NCBI RefSeq assembly: GCF_013255915.1 | Contig: NZ_CP053896.1 | Coordinates: 1,302,001-1,366,000, forward strand | DNA length: 64,000 nucleotides | Direction: 5' to 3' | DNA from: Providencia rettgeri | GTDB taxonomy: Bacteria; Pseudomonadota; Gammaproteobacteria; Enterobacterales; Enterobacteriaceae | Shown: piece by piece, positions 55,973 to 64,000 of the stretch | How positions within the stretch are numbered: the first letter of the stretch is position 1 | How the letters are laid out: each line of letters begins with the position of its first letter | The notes under the pieces: model-generated | What the model was told of the DNA's origin: nothing | Databases searched by the model: none | Seen by the model: the letters and a program-made list of their open reading frames with translations, nothing else | Translations under genes and position numbers: made by a program

Positions 55973-57406
55973 TTATTTGGCTAATAGGTCATTTTTACGA
56001 GCTTGGTCATCCCATTGCGGAACCACAGTTTTTAAGAACTCTTGTTTTTCCGCATTGATTTTTTGCATATCTAAACCAATGGCTTGTTGCGCTTTTTCCT
56101 TGGTTGAAATATCTGGAATGGCAATTTCATGGGTGATGCCTTTTGAGCCTAACAGGCGAGCGAGCTTGGTTCGTGCATCTGCCGCTTTATCCATCGAACC
56201 ACCTAACATACGCAGGCCTTCATCCGGTGCGTGCATATGAATACCGTGGGAGGCGATAGCTAAATCCCAACGCCATTGTGCATGACGAATATCAGTCAAA
56301 ATTGGCTTCATTTCATCTTCTGTTGCGCCTGCATCCCATGCAGCTTTTGCTTCAAAGTGAGCACGAACTAATTGATCTTCCGCTTTGATTTTCATCTCTT
56401 GGATAGCGACTTTACGTTCAGCAACCACATCTTGCAGTTGTTGTTTGCTTTGGGTATGGCAAGTGCTACAAGTTTGTTCGAAATTATCGAATGGATTACC
56501 AATTTTATGGCTGGTGTACAGTTCGCCTTTTTCGTTTTGCAGTTTTGGCATATGGCAGTCAATACAGGTCACGTTATTTTTGCCATGAATACCCGCACTC
56601 CAAGTTTCATATTCAGGGTGTTGGGCTTTTAGCATAGGCGCTTTCGACAATGAGTTGGTCCAGTCAGAGAAACCAATGTTGTCGTAGTAGACTTCCATAT
56701 CTTCCACTTTGGTACCGTTATCCCATGGGAATTTCACGGATTTTTTATCGCCAGAGAAATAGTATTCCACGTGACATTGGCCACACACCATGGATTGCTG
56801 GTCGAACCGACTGGCTTTATCAAACGGTTTGCCAATCGCTTCCATTGCACGCTCTGCATAAGGGCGTGAAAGCGTTAGCTCTGGTTTACCTTTTGCAAAA
56901 TCCGCAGAGTCTGTTTTATGACAATCTGCACAGCCTAAGACATTAACCACTTCGGGGCCACCTTTTGCCCACTTACCTTCGAAATAGCCATCTTCGCCAT
57001 GTTCTTGGATTAGCCTCGCCACATCGGGGCTTTTACAGCTCCAACATGCCATCGGAAGTGGACCATCTTGGGCGTCTTTAGGAGCACCGGTTCGTAAGGT
57101 TTCACGGACGTCGATGACCGCATAGGCGTGACCACGAGGTTTGTTGTAGTCGCGTGAGAATGGGTATCCAGCCCACAGTACGACTAAGCGAGGGTCTTCC
57201 GCTAATGCATCTTCACGGTTTGATTGCTCGGATGTTGCTCGCCAAGAGTGGTACTGGTCAGGGTGAGCGGCTTCGAAAGTTTCATTTCGAGCATTGATGG
57301 TAGATGTACTATCTTTAGTAGGAGTTTGAGCATGAACAGAGGTAAAGAGAAATATTCCTGCAACCAGACTCAATAAGCATAGTGCATTATTTCTTATGTT
57401 TGCCAT
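55973..57406 (-). CDS. nrfA: NrfA, ammonia-forming cytochrome c nitrite reductase
   Basis: A 477-residue periplasmic pentaheme enzyme (E. coli 478) that reduces nitrite to ammonium with six electrons and also handles nitric oxide. The signal peptide ends VHA near residue 26. The active-site heme motif is CWSCK; the other hemes are CADCH, CGQCH, CIDCH and CSTCH. It heads nrfABCDE-FG on the minus strand, with GAGG about eight bases before the ATG and an FNR-like site upstream. It consumes nitrite made by Nap, encoded divergently. Confidence 0.97.
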   Translation of the reverse strand: MANIRNNALCLLSLVAGIFLFTSVHAQTPTKDSTSTINARNETFEAAHPDQYHSWRATSEQSNREDALAEDPRLVVLWAGYPFSRDYNKPRGHAYAVIDVRETLRTGAPKDAQDGPLPMACWSCKSPDVARLIQEHGEDGYFEGKWAKGGPEVVNVLGCADCHKTDSADFAKGKPELTLSRPYAERAMEAIGKPFDKASRFDQQSMVCGQCHVEYYFSGDKKSVKFPWDNGTKVEDMEVYYDNIGFSDWTNSLSKAPMLKAQHPEYETWSAGIHGKNNVTCIDCHMPKLQNEKGELYTSHKIGNPFDNFEQTCSTCHTQSKQQLQDVVAERKVAIQEMKIKAEDQLVRAHFEAKAAWDAGATEDEMKPILTDIRHAQWRWDLAIASHGIHMHAPDEGLRMLGGSMDKAADARTKLARLLGSKGITHEIAIPDISTKEKAQQAIGLDMQKINAEKQEFLKTVVPQWDDQARKNDLLAK

Positions 57407-57587
57407 AAAAAGGGCCTCGAGTAATTTTAGCCAGTCATCCCTTCATTTTTCGAGTTGTGTTTGTATTGTGACCTATGACTCGAACTATTTTGGGTATCTT
57501 TTTGTTATTTAGGTTTGATAGTAAGCGCACAGATACTACCAAGACATTGCCAATTTATATGTGTAACAAAAAACCACACTAAAAATA

Positions 57588-57601
57588 TTGTTTTTGATCA
57601 A
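57588..57601 (-). promoter_or_regulatory. FNR-like site of the nrf operon
   Basis: ttgtttttgatcaa fits TTGATnnnnATCAA at 9 of 10 fixed positions. It lies 182-195 bases before the nrfA ATG. E. coli nrfA requires FNR, which supports the reading, though the distance implies a long leader. Confidence 0.6.
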
Positions 57602-58088
57602 AAGTTAATTTGTAATAAGGAAATAGAATGTGAAGAAATAATAAAAAATAGGTATTATTGAAATTGATATAGTTATTTTTCAATAGTTTTAAATTGTTAG
57701 TTTCAATAATTAATTAATAATGATTCTTATTCTGATGCTTAGCGTTATCCAATTCTATTTTATTGATTTTAAAATAATTTCTTTATGTTTAATATTTAAT
57801 GGTTGTTTTTAAAATAAAGTTAGAAATGAAATTTGTTTAATATCAAAAAAAACACAGATATTTTTTTTCTAAATGACATTGTGCATACTACTTTAGTGGT
57901 ATTTTTTGGTTGGTGTTATAATTTAAAAAATTAAAACTTGAGTTTAAATTAATAACTCATATTAAAAAAATGTTAACAAATAATTAAAAAGGCCTGTTTG
58001 TTTATCATTTTGATGCTATTTTTAGCTAATGGCGAGTAAATAACGTAAATGTTGTCATTTCTAGTCGTATACGGGGAATTACCTCTTT

Positions 58089-58104
58089 TACCCACTTGGT
58101 AGTA
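58089..58104 (+). promoter_or_regulatory. Possible NarP/NarL 7-2-7 site ahead of napF
   Basis: tacccac-tt-ggtagta at 58089-58104 resembles two inverted TACYYMT heptamers with a 2-base spacer, with about three mismatches. Centre about 116 bases before the napF ATG. NarP activates nap in E. coli. Confidence 0.35.
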
Positions 58105-58212
58105 TGTATTTTTATAACCTCTATCGTTAATATTTCTCATAAATACACATATAAAAAATGCGGTTTATCAATACGTTTTAGTTTTTTTGTTGGCAATGTA
58201 AAGGAAAAAAAC

Positions 58213-58704
58213 ATGGTTGATCTCACCCGTCGGGGAGTATTAACTGGTGCGTGGCGTAGTGCAGCCCCAGTGGTTCGGCCGCCATGGAGTGGTAGTGAAA
58301 CGCAATTTATTGAATTGTGTACCCGTTGCAATGCCTGCGTTGAGAGTTGCGAAACGGCAATTATCCAACCGGGAGCAGGGGGCTACCCTGTTGTTGATTT
58401 TAAGCGTGGTGAATGTACATTTTGCTATGCATGTGCAACAGCATGTCCAGAACCTATTTTCCTTCCAAAACATTCCCAACCTTGGGATATCTCAATTTCG
58501 ATTGGCCAAAATTGTCTTGCTTATCTTTCGATTGAATGTCGACGTTGCCAAGACAGTTGTGAGCCTGAAGTCATCTCTTTTCGTCCGTCAATGGCCGGTA
58601 TATACCAGCCAAAAGTAGAAACACCAGGTTGTACAGGCTGTGGTGCTTGTGTCGCAGGTTGCCCAGTTTCAGCCATTACCGTGGAGCATGAACATGCACA
58701 GTAA
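58213..58704 (+). CDS. napF: NapF, cytoplasmic iron-sulfur accessory protein of Nap
   Basis: A 163-residue ferredoxin-like protein (E. coli 164) with Cys motifs CTRCNACVESC, CTFCYACATAC and CTGCGACVAGC plus an extra CRRCQDSC. It interacts with NapA before export, probably in cofactor assembly. The ATG at 58213 (MVDLTRRG) follows AAGGA; a frame running 39 codons upstream lies in the promoter region and is not used. First gene of napFDAGHBC. Confidence 0.93.
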   Translation: MVDLTRRGVLTGAWRSAAPVVRPPWSGSETQFIELCTRCNACVESCETAIIQPGAGGYPVVDFKRGECTFCYACATACPEPIFLPKHSQPWDISISIGQNCLAYLSIECRRCQDSCEPEVISFRPSMAGIYQPKVETPGCTGCGACVAGCPVSAITVEHEHAQ

Positions 58705-58972
58705 CTATCAAGTGTGCAGTTTAATAGTACAAGTAAAAAGTGAACGACTGTCTACTGTGGCCGAAGAAATTAATCAACTTTCTAATTGTGAGGTGGCGTT
58801 AAGCGCCCCAGAAAACGGAAAACTGATTGTGGTTGTTGAAGGGCAAGGTAGTAGAACGTTGTTAGATACTATTGATTTAGTACGCGATATTGACGGCGTA
58901 CTAGATGTTTCGCTGGTTTACCACCAGCAGGAAGAGCAAGGTGAGGAAGATTATGAAACTCAGTCGTCGTAG
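58694..58972 (+). CDS. napD: NapD, chaperone that binds the NapA Tat signal
   Basis: A 92-residue cytoplasmic protein with a ferredoxin-like fold. [13 protein letters not shown] at the start and [12 protein letters not shown] at the end match E. coli NapD closely. The ATG at 58694 aligns with the family start and has GGAG seven bases upstream; an ATG two codons earlier is too near the ribosome site. It overlaps napF by 11 bases and napA by 20, so translation is coupled. Confidence 0.93.
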   Translation: MHSNYQVCSLIVQVKSERLSTVAEEINQLSNCEVALSAPENGKLIVVVEGQGSRTLLDTIDLVRDIDGVLDVSLVYHQQEEQGEEDYETQSS

Positions 58973-61439
58973 CTTTATGAAAGCCAATGCGATAGCGGCC
59001 GCTGCTGCGGCGGCAGGTATTGGCGCACCAAGCATTGCGAAAGCAGTGGTTGGCCAACAAGAAAGTATTAAATGGGACAAAGCCCCTTGCCGTTTTTGTG
59101 GTACAGGCTGTGGGGTATTGGTGGGAACTCAAAATGGTCGCATCGTGGCCAGCCAAGGTGACCCAGAAGCGCCTGTAAACCGTGGTCTAAACTGTATCAA
59201 AGGGTATTTCTTACCTAAAATCATGTACGGAAAAGACCGTTTAACGCAGCCAATGTTGCGTATGAAAGACGGTGAATATGACAAAAATGGGGAGTTCACA
59301 CCGATCACGTGGGAACAAGCCTTTGATGTTATGGAAGAAAAAGTCAAAACCACATTAAAAGAAAAAGGCCCTGAAGGGATCGGTATGTTCGGTTCGGGTC
59401 AGTGGACAGTTTGGGAAGGCTATGCAGCATCAAAACTGTTCAAAGGTGGATTCCGTTCTAATAACTTAGACCCTAATGCACGCCACTGTATGGCTTCTGC
59501 GGTAGTGGGCTTCATGCGTACTTTCGGTATGGATGAGCCAATGGGTTGTTATGATGACATTGAGCATGCTGACGCGTTTGTCCTTTGGGGCTCAAACATG
59601 GCAGAAATGCACCCAATCTTGTGGTCTCGTATCACCAACCGCCGTCTGTCTAACCCTGACGTGCGTGTTGCTGTGTTATCGACTTTTAAACACCGTAGCT
59701 TTGAATTAGCGGATAACGGTATCGTTTTTACACCACAATCTGACTTAGTGATCCTGAACTATATTGCGAATTATATTATTCAAAATAATGCAGTTAATCA
59801 GGAATTCCTTGATAAACACGTGAATTTACGTCGTGGTGCAACAGATATCGGTTATGGATTACGCCCAACTCACCCACTCGAACAAAAAGCGAAAAATGCA
59901 GGTTCTGATGCATCTGAGCCAATGACGTGGGATGAATATAAAGCCTTTGTTGCGGAATATACTTTAGACAAAACCGTAGAAATGACAGGGGTTCCAAAAG
60001 ATCAGTTAGAAGAACTCGCTAAACTTTACGCAGACCCTAAAACTAAAGTGGTTTCTTATTGGACCATGGGCTTTAACCAGCACACTCGCGGTGTTTGGGC
60101 AAATAACTTAGTGTATAACCTGCACTTACTGACAGGGAAAATTTCTCAACCTGGCTGTGGGCCGTTCTCATTAACCGGTCAGCCATCAGCGTGTGGTACC
60201 GCTCGTGAAGTTGGTACGTTCTCACACCGTTTACCAGCGGACATGGTGGTTACCAATGAAAAACACCGTGAAAAAGTAGAAGGTGTATGGGGGTTACCTG
60301 CTGGGACGATCCCTGAAAAAGTCGGTTTACATGCCGTTGCCCAAGACCGCGCTTTAAAAGACGGTAAATTGAATTTTTACTGGGTAATGTGTAACAACAA
60401 CATGCAAGCGGGCCCGAATATCAACCAAGAGCGTATGCCAGGTTGGCGTGACCCTCGCAACTTTATTGTGGTTTCTGACCCCTATCCAACAGTAAGTGCG
60501 TTAGCTGCTGACTTGATTTTACCAACAGCAATGTGGGTAGAAAAAGAAGGCGCTTACGGTAATGCGGAACGTCGTACTCAGTTTTGGCGTCAGCAAGTTA
60601 AAGCACCAGGCGAAGCGAAATCTGACTTAATGCAGATGGTGTTGTTCTCTAAACGCTTTACAACGGATGAAGTGTGGCCTGAAGAGTTACTCGCGAAAAA
60701 ACCTGAATTACGCGGTAAAACGTTGTATGACGTGTTATTCGCTAACCAAGCGGTAACGAAGTTCCCTGTAAGCGAGTTAGCCGAAGACCAACTTAACGAT
60801 GAATCACGTGAATTAGGCTTCTACTTACAAAAAGGGCTGTTCGAAGAATACGCTGGCTTTGGTCGTGGTCATGGTCATGACTTGGCTGATTTTGATGACT
60901 ACCACAAAGCGCGCGGTATCCGTTGGCCAGTGGTTGATGGCAAAGAAACGCAGTGGCGTTATAGCGAAGGAAATGACCCTTACGTTAAGGCTGGCGCGGG
61001 TTATCAATTCTACGGTAAACCCGATGGTAAAGCGGTCATTTTTGCATTGCCATTTGAGCCTGCTGCTGAATCGCCAGATAAAGAATATGACTTATGGTTA
61101 TCAACAGGCCGTGTATTAGAACATTGGCATACCGGTAGTATGACACGCCGTGTTCCTGAACTACACCGTGCTTTCCCTGAATCTCTTGTGTTTATACATC
61201 CAATCGATGCGAAAGAGAGAGGTTTACGCCGTGGTGATAAAGTCAAAGTAGTTTCACGCCGTGGTGATGTGACCACGATTGTTGAAACTCGTGGCCGTAA
61301 TAGACCACCAAAAGGCTTAGTTTACATGGCGTTCTTCGATGCTGCGCAGCTAGTGAATAACTTAACACTGGATGCAACCGATCCGCTTTCAAAAGAAACG
61401 GATTACAAAAAATGTGCCGTTAAACTGGAAAAGGTGTAA
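58953..61439 (+). CDS. napA: NapA, catalytic subunit of periplasmic nitrate reductase
   Basis: An 828-residue bis-MGD molybdoenzyme (same length as E. coli). Tat signal SRRSFMK (residues 4-10) ends at about residue 31. The [4Fe-4S] motif CRFCGTGC with a later LNCIKGYF Cys follows, and the Mo-ligand Cys is in [12 protein letters not shown]. It reduces nitrate to nitrite with electrons from NapB. GAGGAAG precedes the ATG. Its codon use looks more biased toward preferred codons than neighbouring genes, which may reflect high expression. Confidence 0.97.
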   Translation: MKLSRRSFMKANAIAAAAAAAGIGAPSIAKAVVGQQESIKWDKAPCRFCGTGCGVLVGTQNGRIVASQGDPEAPVNRGLNCIKGYFLPKIMYGKDRLTQPMLRMKDGEYDKNGEFTPITWEQAFDVMEEKVKTTLKEKGPEGIGMFGSGQWTVWEGYAASKLFKGGFRSNNLDPNARHCMASAVVGFMRTFGMDEPMGCYDDIEHADAFVLWGSNMAEMHPILWSRITNRRLSNPDVRVAVLSTFKHRSFELADNGIVFTPQSDLVILNYIANYIIQNNAVNQEFLDKHVNLRRGATDIGYGLRPTHPLEQKAKNAGSDASEPMTWDEYKAFVAEYTLDKTVEMTGVPKDQLEELAKLYADPKTKVVSYWTMGFNQHTRGVWANNLVYNLHLLTGKISQPGCGPFSLTGQPSACGTAREVGTFSHRLPADMVVTNEKHREKVEGVWGLPAGTIPEKVGLHAVAQDRALKDGKLNFYWVMCNNNMQAGPNINQERMPGWRDPRNFIVVSDPYPTVSALAADLILPTAMWVEKEGAYGNAERRTQFWRQQVKAPGEAKSDLMQMVLFSKRFTTDEVWPEELLAKKPELRGKTLYDVLFANQAVTKFPVSELAEDQLNDESRELGFYLQKGLFEEYAGFGRGHGHDLADFDDYHKARGIRWPVVDGKETQWRYSEGNDPYVKAGAGYQFYGKPDGKAVIFALPFEPAAESPDKEYDLWLSTGRVLEHWHTGSMTRRVPELHRAFPESLVFIHPIDAKERGLRRGDKVKVVSRRGDVTTIVETRGRNRPPKGLVYMAFFDAAQLVNNLTLDATDPLSKETDYKKCAVKLEKV

Positions 61440-61445
61440 TTGCTC

Positions 61446-62156
61446 ATGCCCCAGAAAGCTAAGTCTCAACAGGCTAAGTCCCAGAACAGTCGTCGTCGCT
61501 TTTTACGCGATGTCGCCCGCACTGCGGGTGGGTTGGCGGCTGTTGGTGTGGTGCTGGGGCTTCAGCAACAAACTTCCCGTGCGAGTGGAGTTAAGCTTCG
61601 CCCGCCGGGAGCTCTTGATGAAAAAGCATTTGCCAGTGCATGTGTCCGTTGTGGGCAATGCGTTCAAGCCTGTCCGTATGACATGTTGAAATTAGCGACA
61701 TTGGCATCAGGCTTGGCTTCAGGAACGCCGTACTTCATCGCTCGAGAAAACCCGTGTGAAATGTGTGAGGATATTCCTTGCGCCAAAGTTTGCCCAAGTG
61801 GTGCATTGGATAAAGACATTGAGTCGATTAACGATGCACGCATGGGGTTAGCCGTTTTACTCGATCAGGAAAACTGCCTGAACTTTCAAGGGCTAAGGTG
61901 TGATGTATGTTACCGCGTATGTCCACTGATTGATGAAGCCATCACATTGGAACTTGAACAAAACCACCGAACAGGTAAGCACGCGCGCTTCTTACCCACA
62001 GTCAATAGCAATTACTGCACGGGATGCGGTAAATGTGAACAGGCTTGTGTATTGGAAGAGGCGGCTATCAAGGTATTACCAAGGTCGTTAGCAAAAGGTG
62101 AGTTAGGACACCATTACCGCTTTGGTTGGCTGGAGGGTAACAATGGCGAATCGTAA
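61446..62156 (+). CDS. napG: NapG, periplasmic ferredoxin-type electron carrier
   Basis: A 236-residue protein with a Tat signal ([12 protein letters not shown]) and four [4Fe-4S] motifs: [35 protein letters not shown] with a preceding Cys, and [11 protein letters not shown]. With NapH it forms a quinol dehydrogenase that feeds NapC/NapB. The ATG at 61446 is used; the frame begins two codons earlier at TTG directly after the napA stop. It ends inside napH. Confidence 0.95.
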   Translation: MPQKAKSQQAKSQNSRRRFLRDVARTAGGLAAVGVVLGLQQQTSRASGVKLRPPGALDEKAFASACVRCGQCVQACPYDMLKLATLASGLASGTPYFIARENPCEMCEDIPCAKVCPSGALDKDIESINDARMGLAVLLDQENCLNFQGLRCDVCYRVCPLIDEAITLELEQNHRTGKHARFLPTVNSNYCTGCGKCEQACVLEEAAIKVLPRSLAKGELGHHYRFGWLEGNNGES

Positions 62157-63006
62157 ACGTGATGCCGGACGTGAAGCTCAGGCAAAAAAAGGTTGGTGGC
62201 AGAGCCACAAGTGGTTGGTATTTAGACGCATAAGCCAATTGCTGGTGTTAGCGATGTTCTTGAGTGGGCCATGGTTTGGGGTGTGGATTTTACATGGTAA
62301 CTACAGCAGTAGCTTATTGTTAGATACCGTACCTTTGACTGACCCATTAATCACCTTAGAGAGCTTAGCAAGTGGTTACTTACCGGGGATCTCAGCATTA
62401 GTTGGGGCTGCTATCGTATTCGGGGTTTATGCACTGTTGGGTAAGCGTATTTTCTGCAGTTGGGTTTGTCCTGTAAACCCAGTGACGGATGCCGCGGCGT
62501 GGTTAAGACGTAAGTTTGATTTTAACCAGTCCGCAACGATACCACGCAATATTCGTTATGTATTGCTGGTGGTTATCCTGATCGGTTCTGCTATTACAGG
62601 AACCTTACTTTGGGAATGGCTTAATCCAGTTTCATTAATGGGGCGCAGTTTAATTTTTGGTTTTGGCAGCGGTGCATTGGTTTTAGTTGCACTGTTTTTA
62701 TTCGATTTATTAGTTGTGGAACATGGTTGGTGCGGTCACCTTTGCCCATTAGGTGCGCTATATGGCGTGGCAGGGTGTAAGGGCGCACTAGTTGTTACAG
62801 CGGAAAATAAAGAAAACTGTAGCCGTTGTATGGACTGTTTCCACATTTGTCCGGAGCCGCAAGTTCTGCGTGCACCGGTCCTAGATAAACAAGCTCCAGC
62901 ACAGATATCAGATAAAGATTGTATCACTTGCGGTCGTTGCATTGATGTTTGTTCTGAGGATGTTTTTAAAATAACACTAAGATGGAGTTCGGGAGCAAAA
63001 TCATGA
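62143..63006 (+). CDS. napH: NapH, membrane quinol dehydrogenase component
   Basis: A 287-residue inner-membrane protein with four membrane segments, the CSWVCPVNP and CGHLCPLGA motifs in cytoplasmic loops, and two C-terminal [4Fe-4S] sites ([12 protein letters not shown] and [11 protein letters not shown]). It oxidises ubiquinol/menaquinol and passes electrons to NapG. The ATG at 62143 follows GGAGGG and overlaps napG by 14 bases. Confidence 0.95.
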   Translation: MANRKRDAGREAQAKKGWWQSHKWLVFRRISQLLVLAMFLSGPWFGVWILHGNYSSSLLLDTVPLTDPLITLESLASGYLPGISALVGAAIVFGVYALLGKRIFCSWVCPVNPVTDAAAWLRRKFDFNQSATIPRNIRYVLLVVILIGSAITGTLLWEWLNPVSLMGRSLIFGFGSGALVLVALFLFDLLVVEHGWCGHLCPLGALYGVAGCKGALVVTAENKENCSRCMDCFHICPEPQVLRAPVLDKQAPAQISDKDCITCGRCIDVCSEDVFKITLRWSSGAKS

Positions 63007-63452
63007 AAAATCCTGTCCTGAAAAAGACGATCAGCCGTTGGGTGGCTGGAATGGCCTTTGTTGTAAGCAGTCTTGTTTGGGCTGCTAATGGTGTAGACCT
63101 GACCCAATCACCAGAAGTATCCGGTACGTCAGAAGGAAGCATTCATATTCCGAAAGAGCAAGAAAGAATGGCATTAAACTATGTGAATCAACCGCCAATG
63201 ATCCCACATAGTGTTGAAGGTTATCAAATTACCACTAATACTAATCGTTGTTTGCAATGCCATGGTGTGGAAAATTATCGCACCACAGGGGCACCAAGAG
63301 TTAGCCCAACGCACTTTATGGATGCAACAGGCAAAGTTCTTGGCGAAGTCGCACCAAACCGCTACTTCTGTCTACAGTGCCACGTGCCGCAATCAGACAC
63401 GGCACCGATTGTTGATAACACATTTACCCCATCCAAAGGTTTTGGGAAATAA
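63003..63452 (+). CDS. napB: NapB, diheme cytochrome subunit of periplasmic nitrate reductase
   Basis: A 149-residue periplasmic cytochrome with a signal peptide (1-27, ending VWA) and two heme sites, CLQCHGVENYR and CLQCHVPQ. It transfers electrons from NapC to NapA. It overlaps napH by four bases (ATGA) and has GGGAG upstream. Confidence 0.95.
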   Translation: MKNPVLKKTISRWVAGMAFVVSSLVWAANGVDLTQSPEVSGTSEGSIHIPKEQERMALNYVNQPPMIPHSVEGYQITTNTNRCLQCHGVENYRTTGAPRVSPTHFMDATGKVLGEVAPNRYFCLQCHVPQSDTAPIVDNTFTPSKGFGK

Positions 63453-63461
63453 GGGGGAATT

Positions 63462-64000
63462 ATGTCAAATAACAATGATAAGCAAATAAATGATGACAAG
63501 CCGAAGAAAAAGGGCTTGTTTGGATTAATCGGCCGAGTATGGCGGTGGTGGCGTAGGCCAAGCCGTTTAGCATTAGGAACCTTATTGCTGATTGGTTTTG
63601 TGAGTGGTGTTATCTTCTGGGGCGGCTTCAATACGGGTATGGAAATGGCCAATACGGAAGAGTTCTGTATTAGTTGCCATGAAATGCGTGAGAATGTCTA
63701 TGAAGAATATATGGATACTATTCACTATACTAACCGTAGTGGTGTTCGCGCAACTTGCCCAGATTGTCACGTACCGCATGAGTTTGGCCCAAAAATGGTG
63801 CGTAAAATTCAAGCGAGTAAGGAGCTATACGGGAAAATTTTTGGCATCATCGACACACCTCAAAAATTTGAAGACCATCGGTTAGCGATGGCGCAAAGTG
63901 AGTGGCGACGGATGAAAAATAACGACTCACAAGAGTGTCGTAACTGCCACAATTTTGAGTATATGGATTTCACAGCACAAAAAGGGGTTGCAGCTAAAAT
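63462..64000 (+). CDS. napC: NapC, membrane tetraheme cytochrome (cut by window end)
   Basis: The first 179 codons of napC, reading to the window edge with no stop. ATG 63462 follows AAGGGGG. A basic N terminus leads into one membrane anchor (about residues 36-58). Three of the four heme sites are seen: CISCH, CPDCH and CRNCH; the fourth should lie to the right. It oxidises menaquinol and donates to NapB. It starts nine bases after napB, completing the order napFDAGHBC. Confidence 0.95.
   Translation, partial: MSNNNDKQINDDKPKKKGLFGLIGRVWRWWRRPSRLALGTLLLIGFVSGVIFWGGFNTGMEMANTEEFCISCHEMRENVYEEYMDTIHYTNRSGVRATCPDCHVPHEFGPKMVRKIQASKELYGKIFGIIDTPQKFEDHRLAMAQSEWRRMKNNDSQECRNCHNFEYMDFTAQKGVAAK

Larger units (their letters stand above)
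57407..58212. other. Shared divergent regulatory region of nrf and nap
   Basis: An 806-base, very AT-rich region with no gene. It must hold both operon promoters. An FNR-like site near nrfA and a NarL/NarP-type heptamer pair near napF are listed separately. A clear FNR site for napF was not found by eye. Confidence 0.6.

Noticed and set aside
57961-58020. FNR site for napF around tttatcattttgatg
   Set aside because: Half-sites do not fall at the required 4-base spacing.
58096-58212. Upstream extension of napF by 39 codons
   Set aside because: It would place the NarP-like site inside coding sequence; the ATG at 58213 has AAGGA and matches the family start.
1-64000. CRISPR arrays, tRNA or rRNA genes, insertion sequences and phage genes
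   Set aside because: No regular repeat-spacer series, no tRNA-like cloverleaf noticed, no rRNA-like sequence and no transposase or integrase frame were seen; the Rpn remnant belongs to the old PD-(D/E)XK transposase family only by name.

Overview
The window reads as chromosome of a low-GC member of the Enterobacterales, most likely Morganellaceae and probably Providencia. The tor, dms, nrf, nap, cod, cfa, dbpA and yegD genes are co-linear with and very similar to their Escherichia coli counterparts, but the base composition is much more AT-rich. A fimbria-linked regulator with the SQQQxSRYE signature is typical of Proteus/Providencia (MrpJ type), and a hemophilin-Slam heme locus is known from Xenorhabdus, Proteus and Acinetobacter. 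The genus call is inference from memory; no search was run.

Layout. 1-1050: end of a chaperone-usher fimbrial operon with its MrpJ-like regulator. 1441-6907: a CysB-like LysR regulator, two M20 amidohydrolases and a pair of uncharacterised membrane proteins. 7718-8164: a GNAT acetyltransferase. 8242-13510 (minus strand): a Fur-box-preceded operon of secreted hemophilin-like protein, Slam (type XI) exporter and TonB-dependent receptor. 13993-14951: a small NAD(P)-binding protein and the tail of an Rpn nuclease gene that keeps its intragenic RpnS-like start. 15051-24056: complete TMAO respiration locus (torCAD, torR, torT, torS) with four Tor boxes. 24108-28356: cfa and codBA, the latter with a PurR box. 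28437-29866 and 46226-47660: two separate PACE efflux pump/LysR divergent pairs. 29936-34612: dbpA, an unknown protein, and an M20 peptidase/YfcC transporter operon. 35841-39915: two PLP gamma-family enzymes flanking an NhaC-family transporter. 39949-44603: dmsABC and dmsD. 45080-45826: a TonB protein behind a strong Fur box. 47846-50467: DUF4822-like protein, yegD and a small unknown. 50797-57406: nrfABCDE plus a fused nrfF-nrfG. 58213-64000: napFDAGHBC, with napC cut by the window end.

How it fits together. Four anaerobic respiratory modules (TMAO, DMSO, nitrite-to-ammonia, periplasmic nitrate) lie within 49 kb, each with its dedicated maturation factor (TorD, DmsD, NrfE/NrfFG, NapD). Nap makes nitrite in the periplasm and Nrf reduces it to ammonium; the two operons diverge from one shared 806-base intergenic region. 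Iron supply is represented by the heme-capture operon and a tonB gene, both behind Fur-like sites. Three M20 hydrolases, each with a transporter nearby or a regulator convergent to it, suggest scavenging of N-acyl or peptide conjugates. No rRNA, tRNA, CRISPR array, insertion sequence or prophage was seen.
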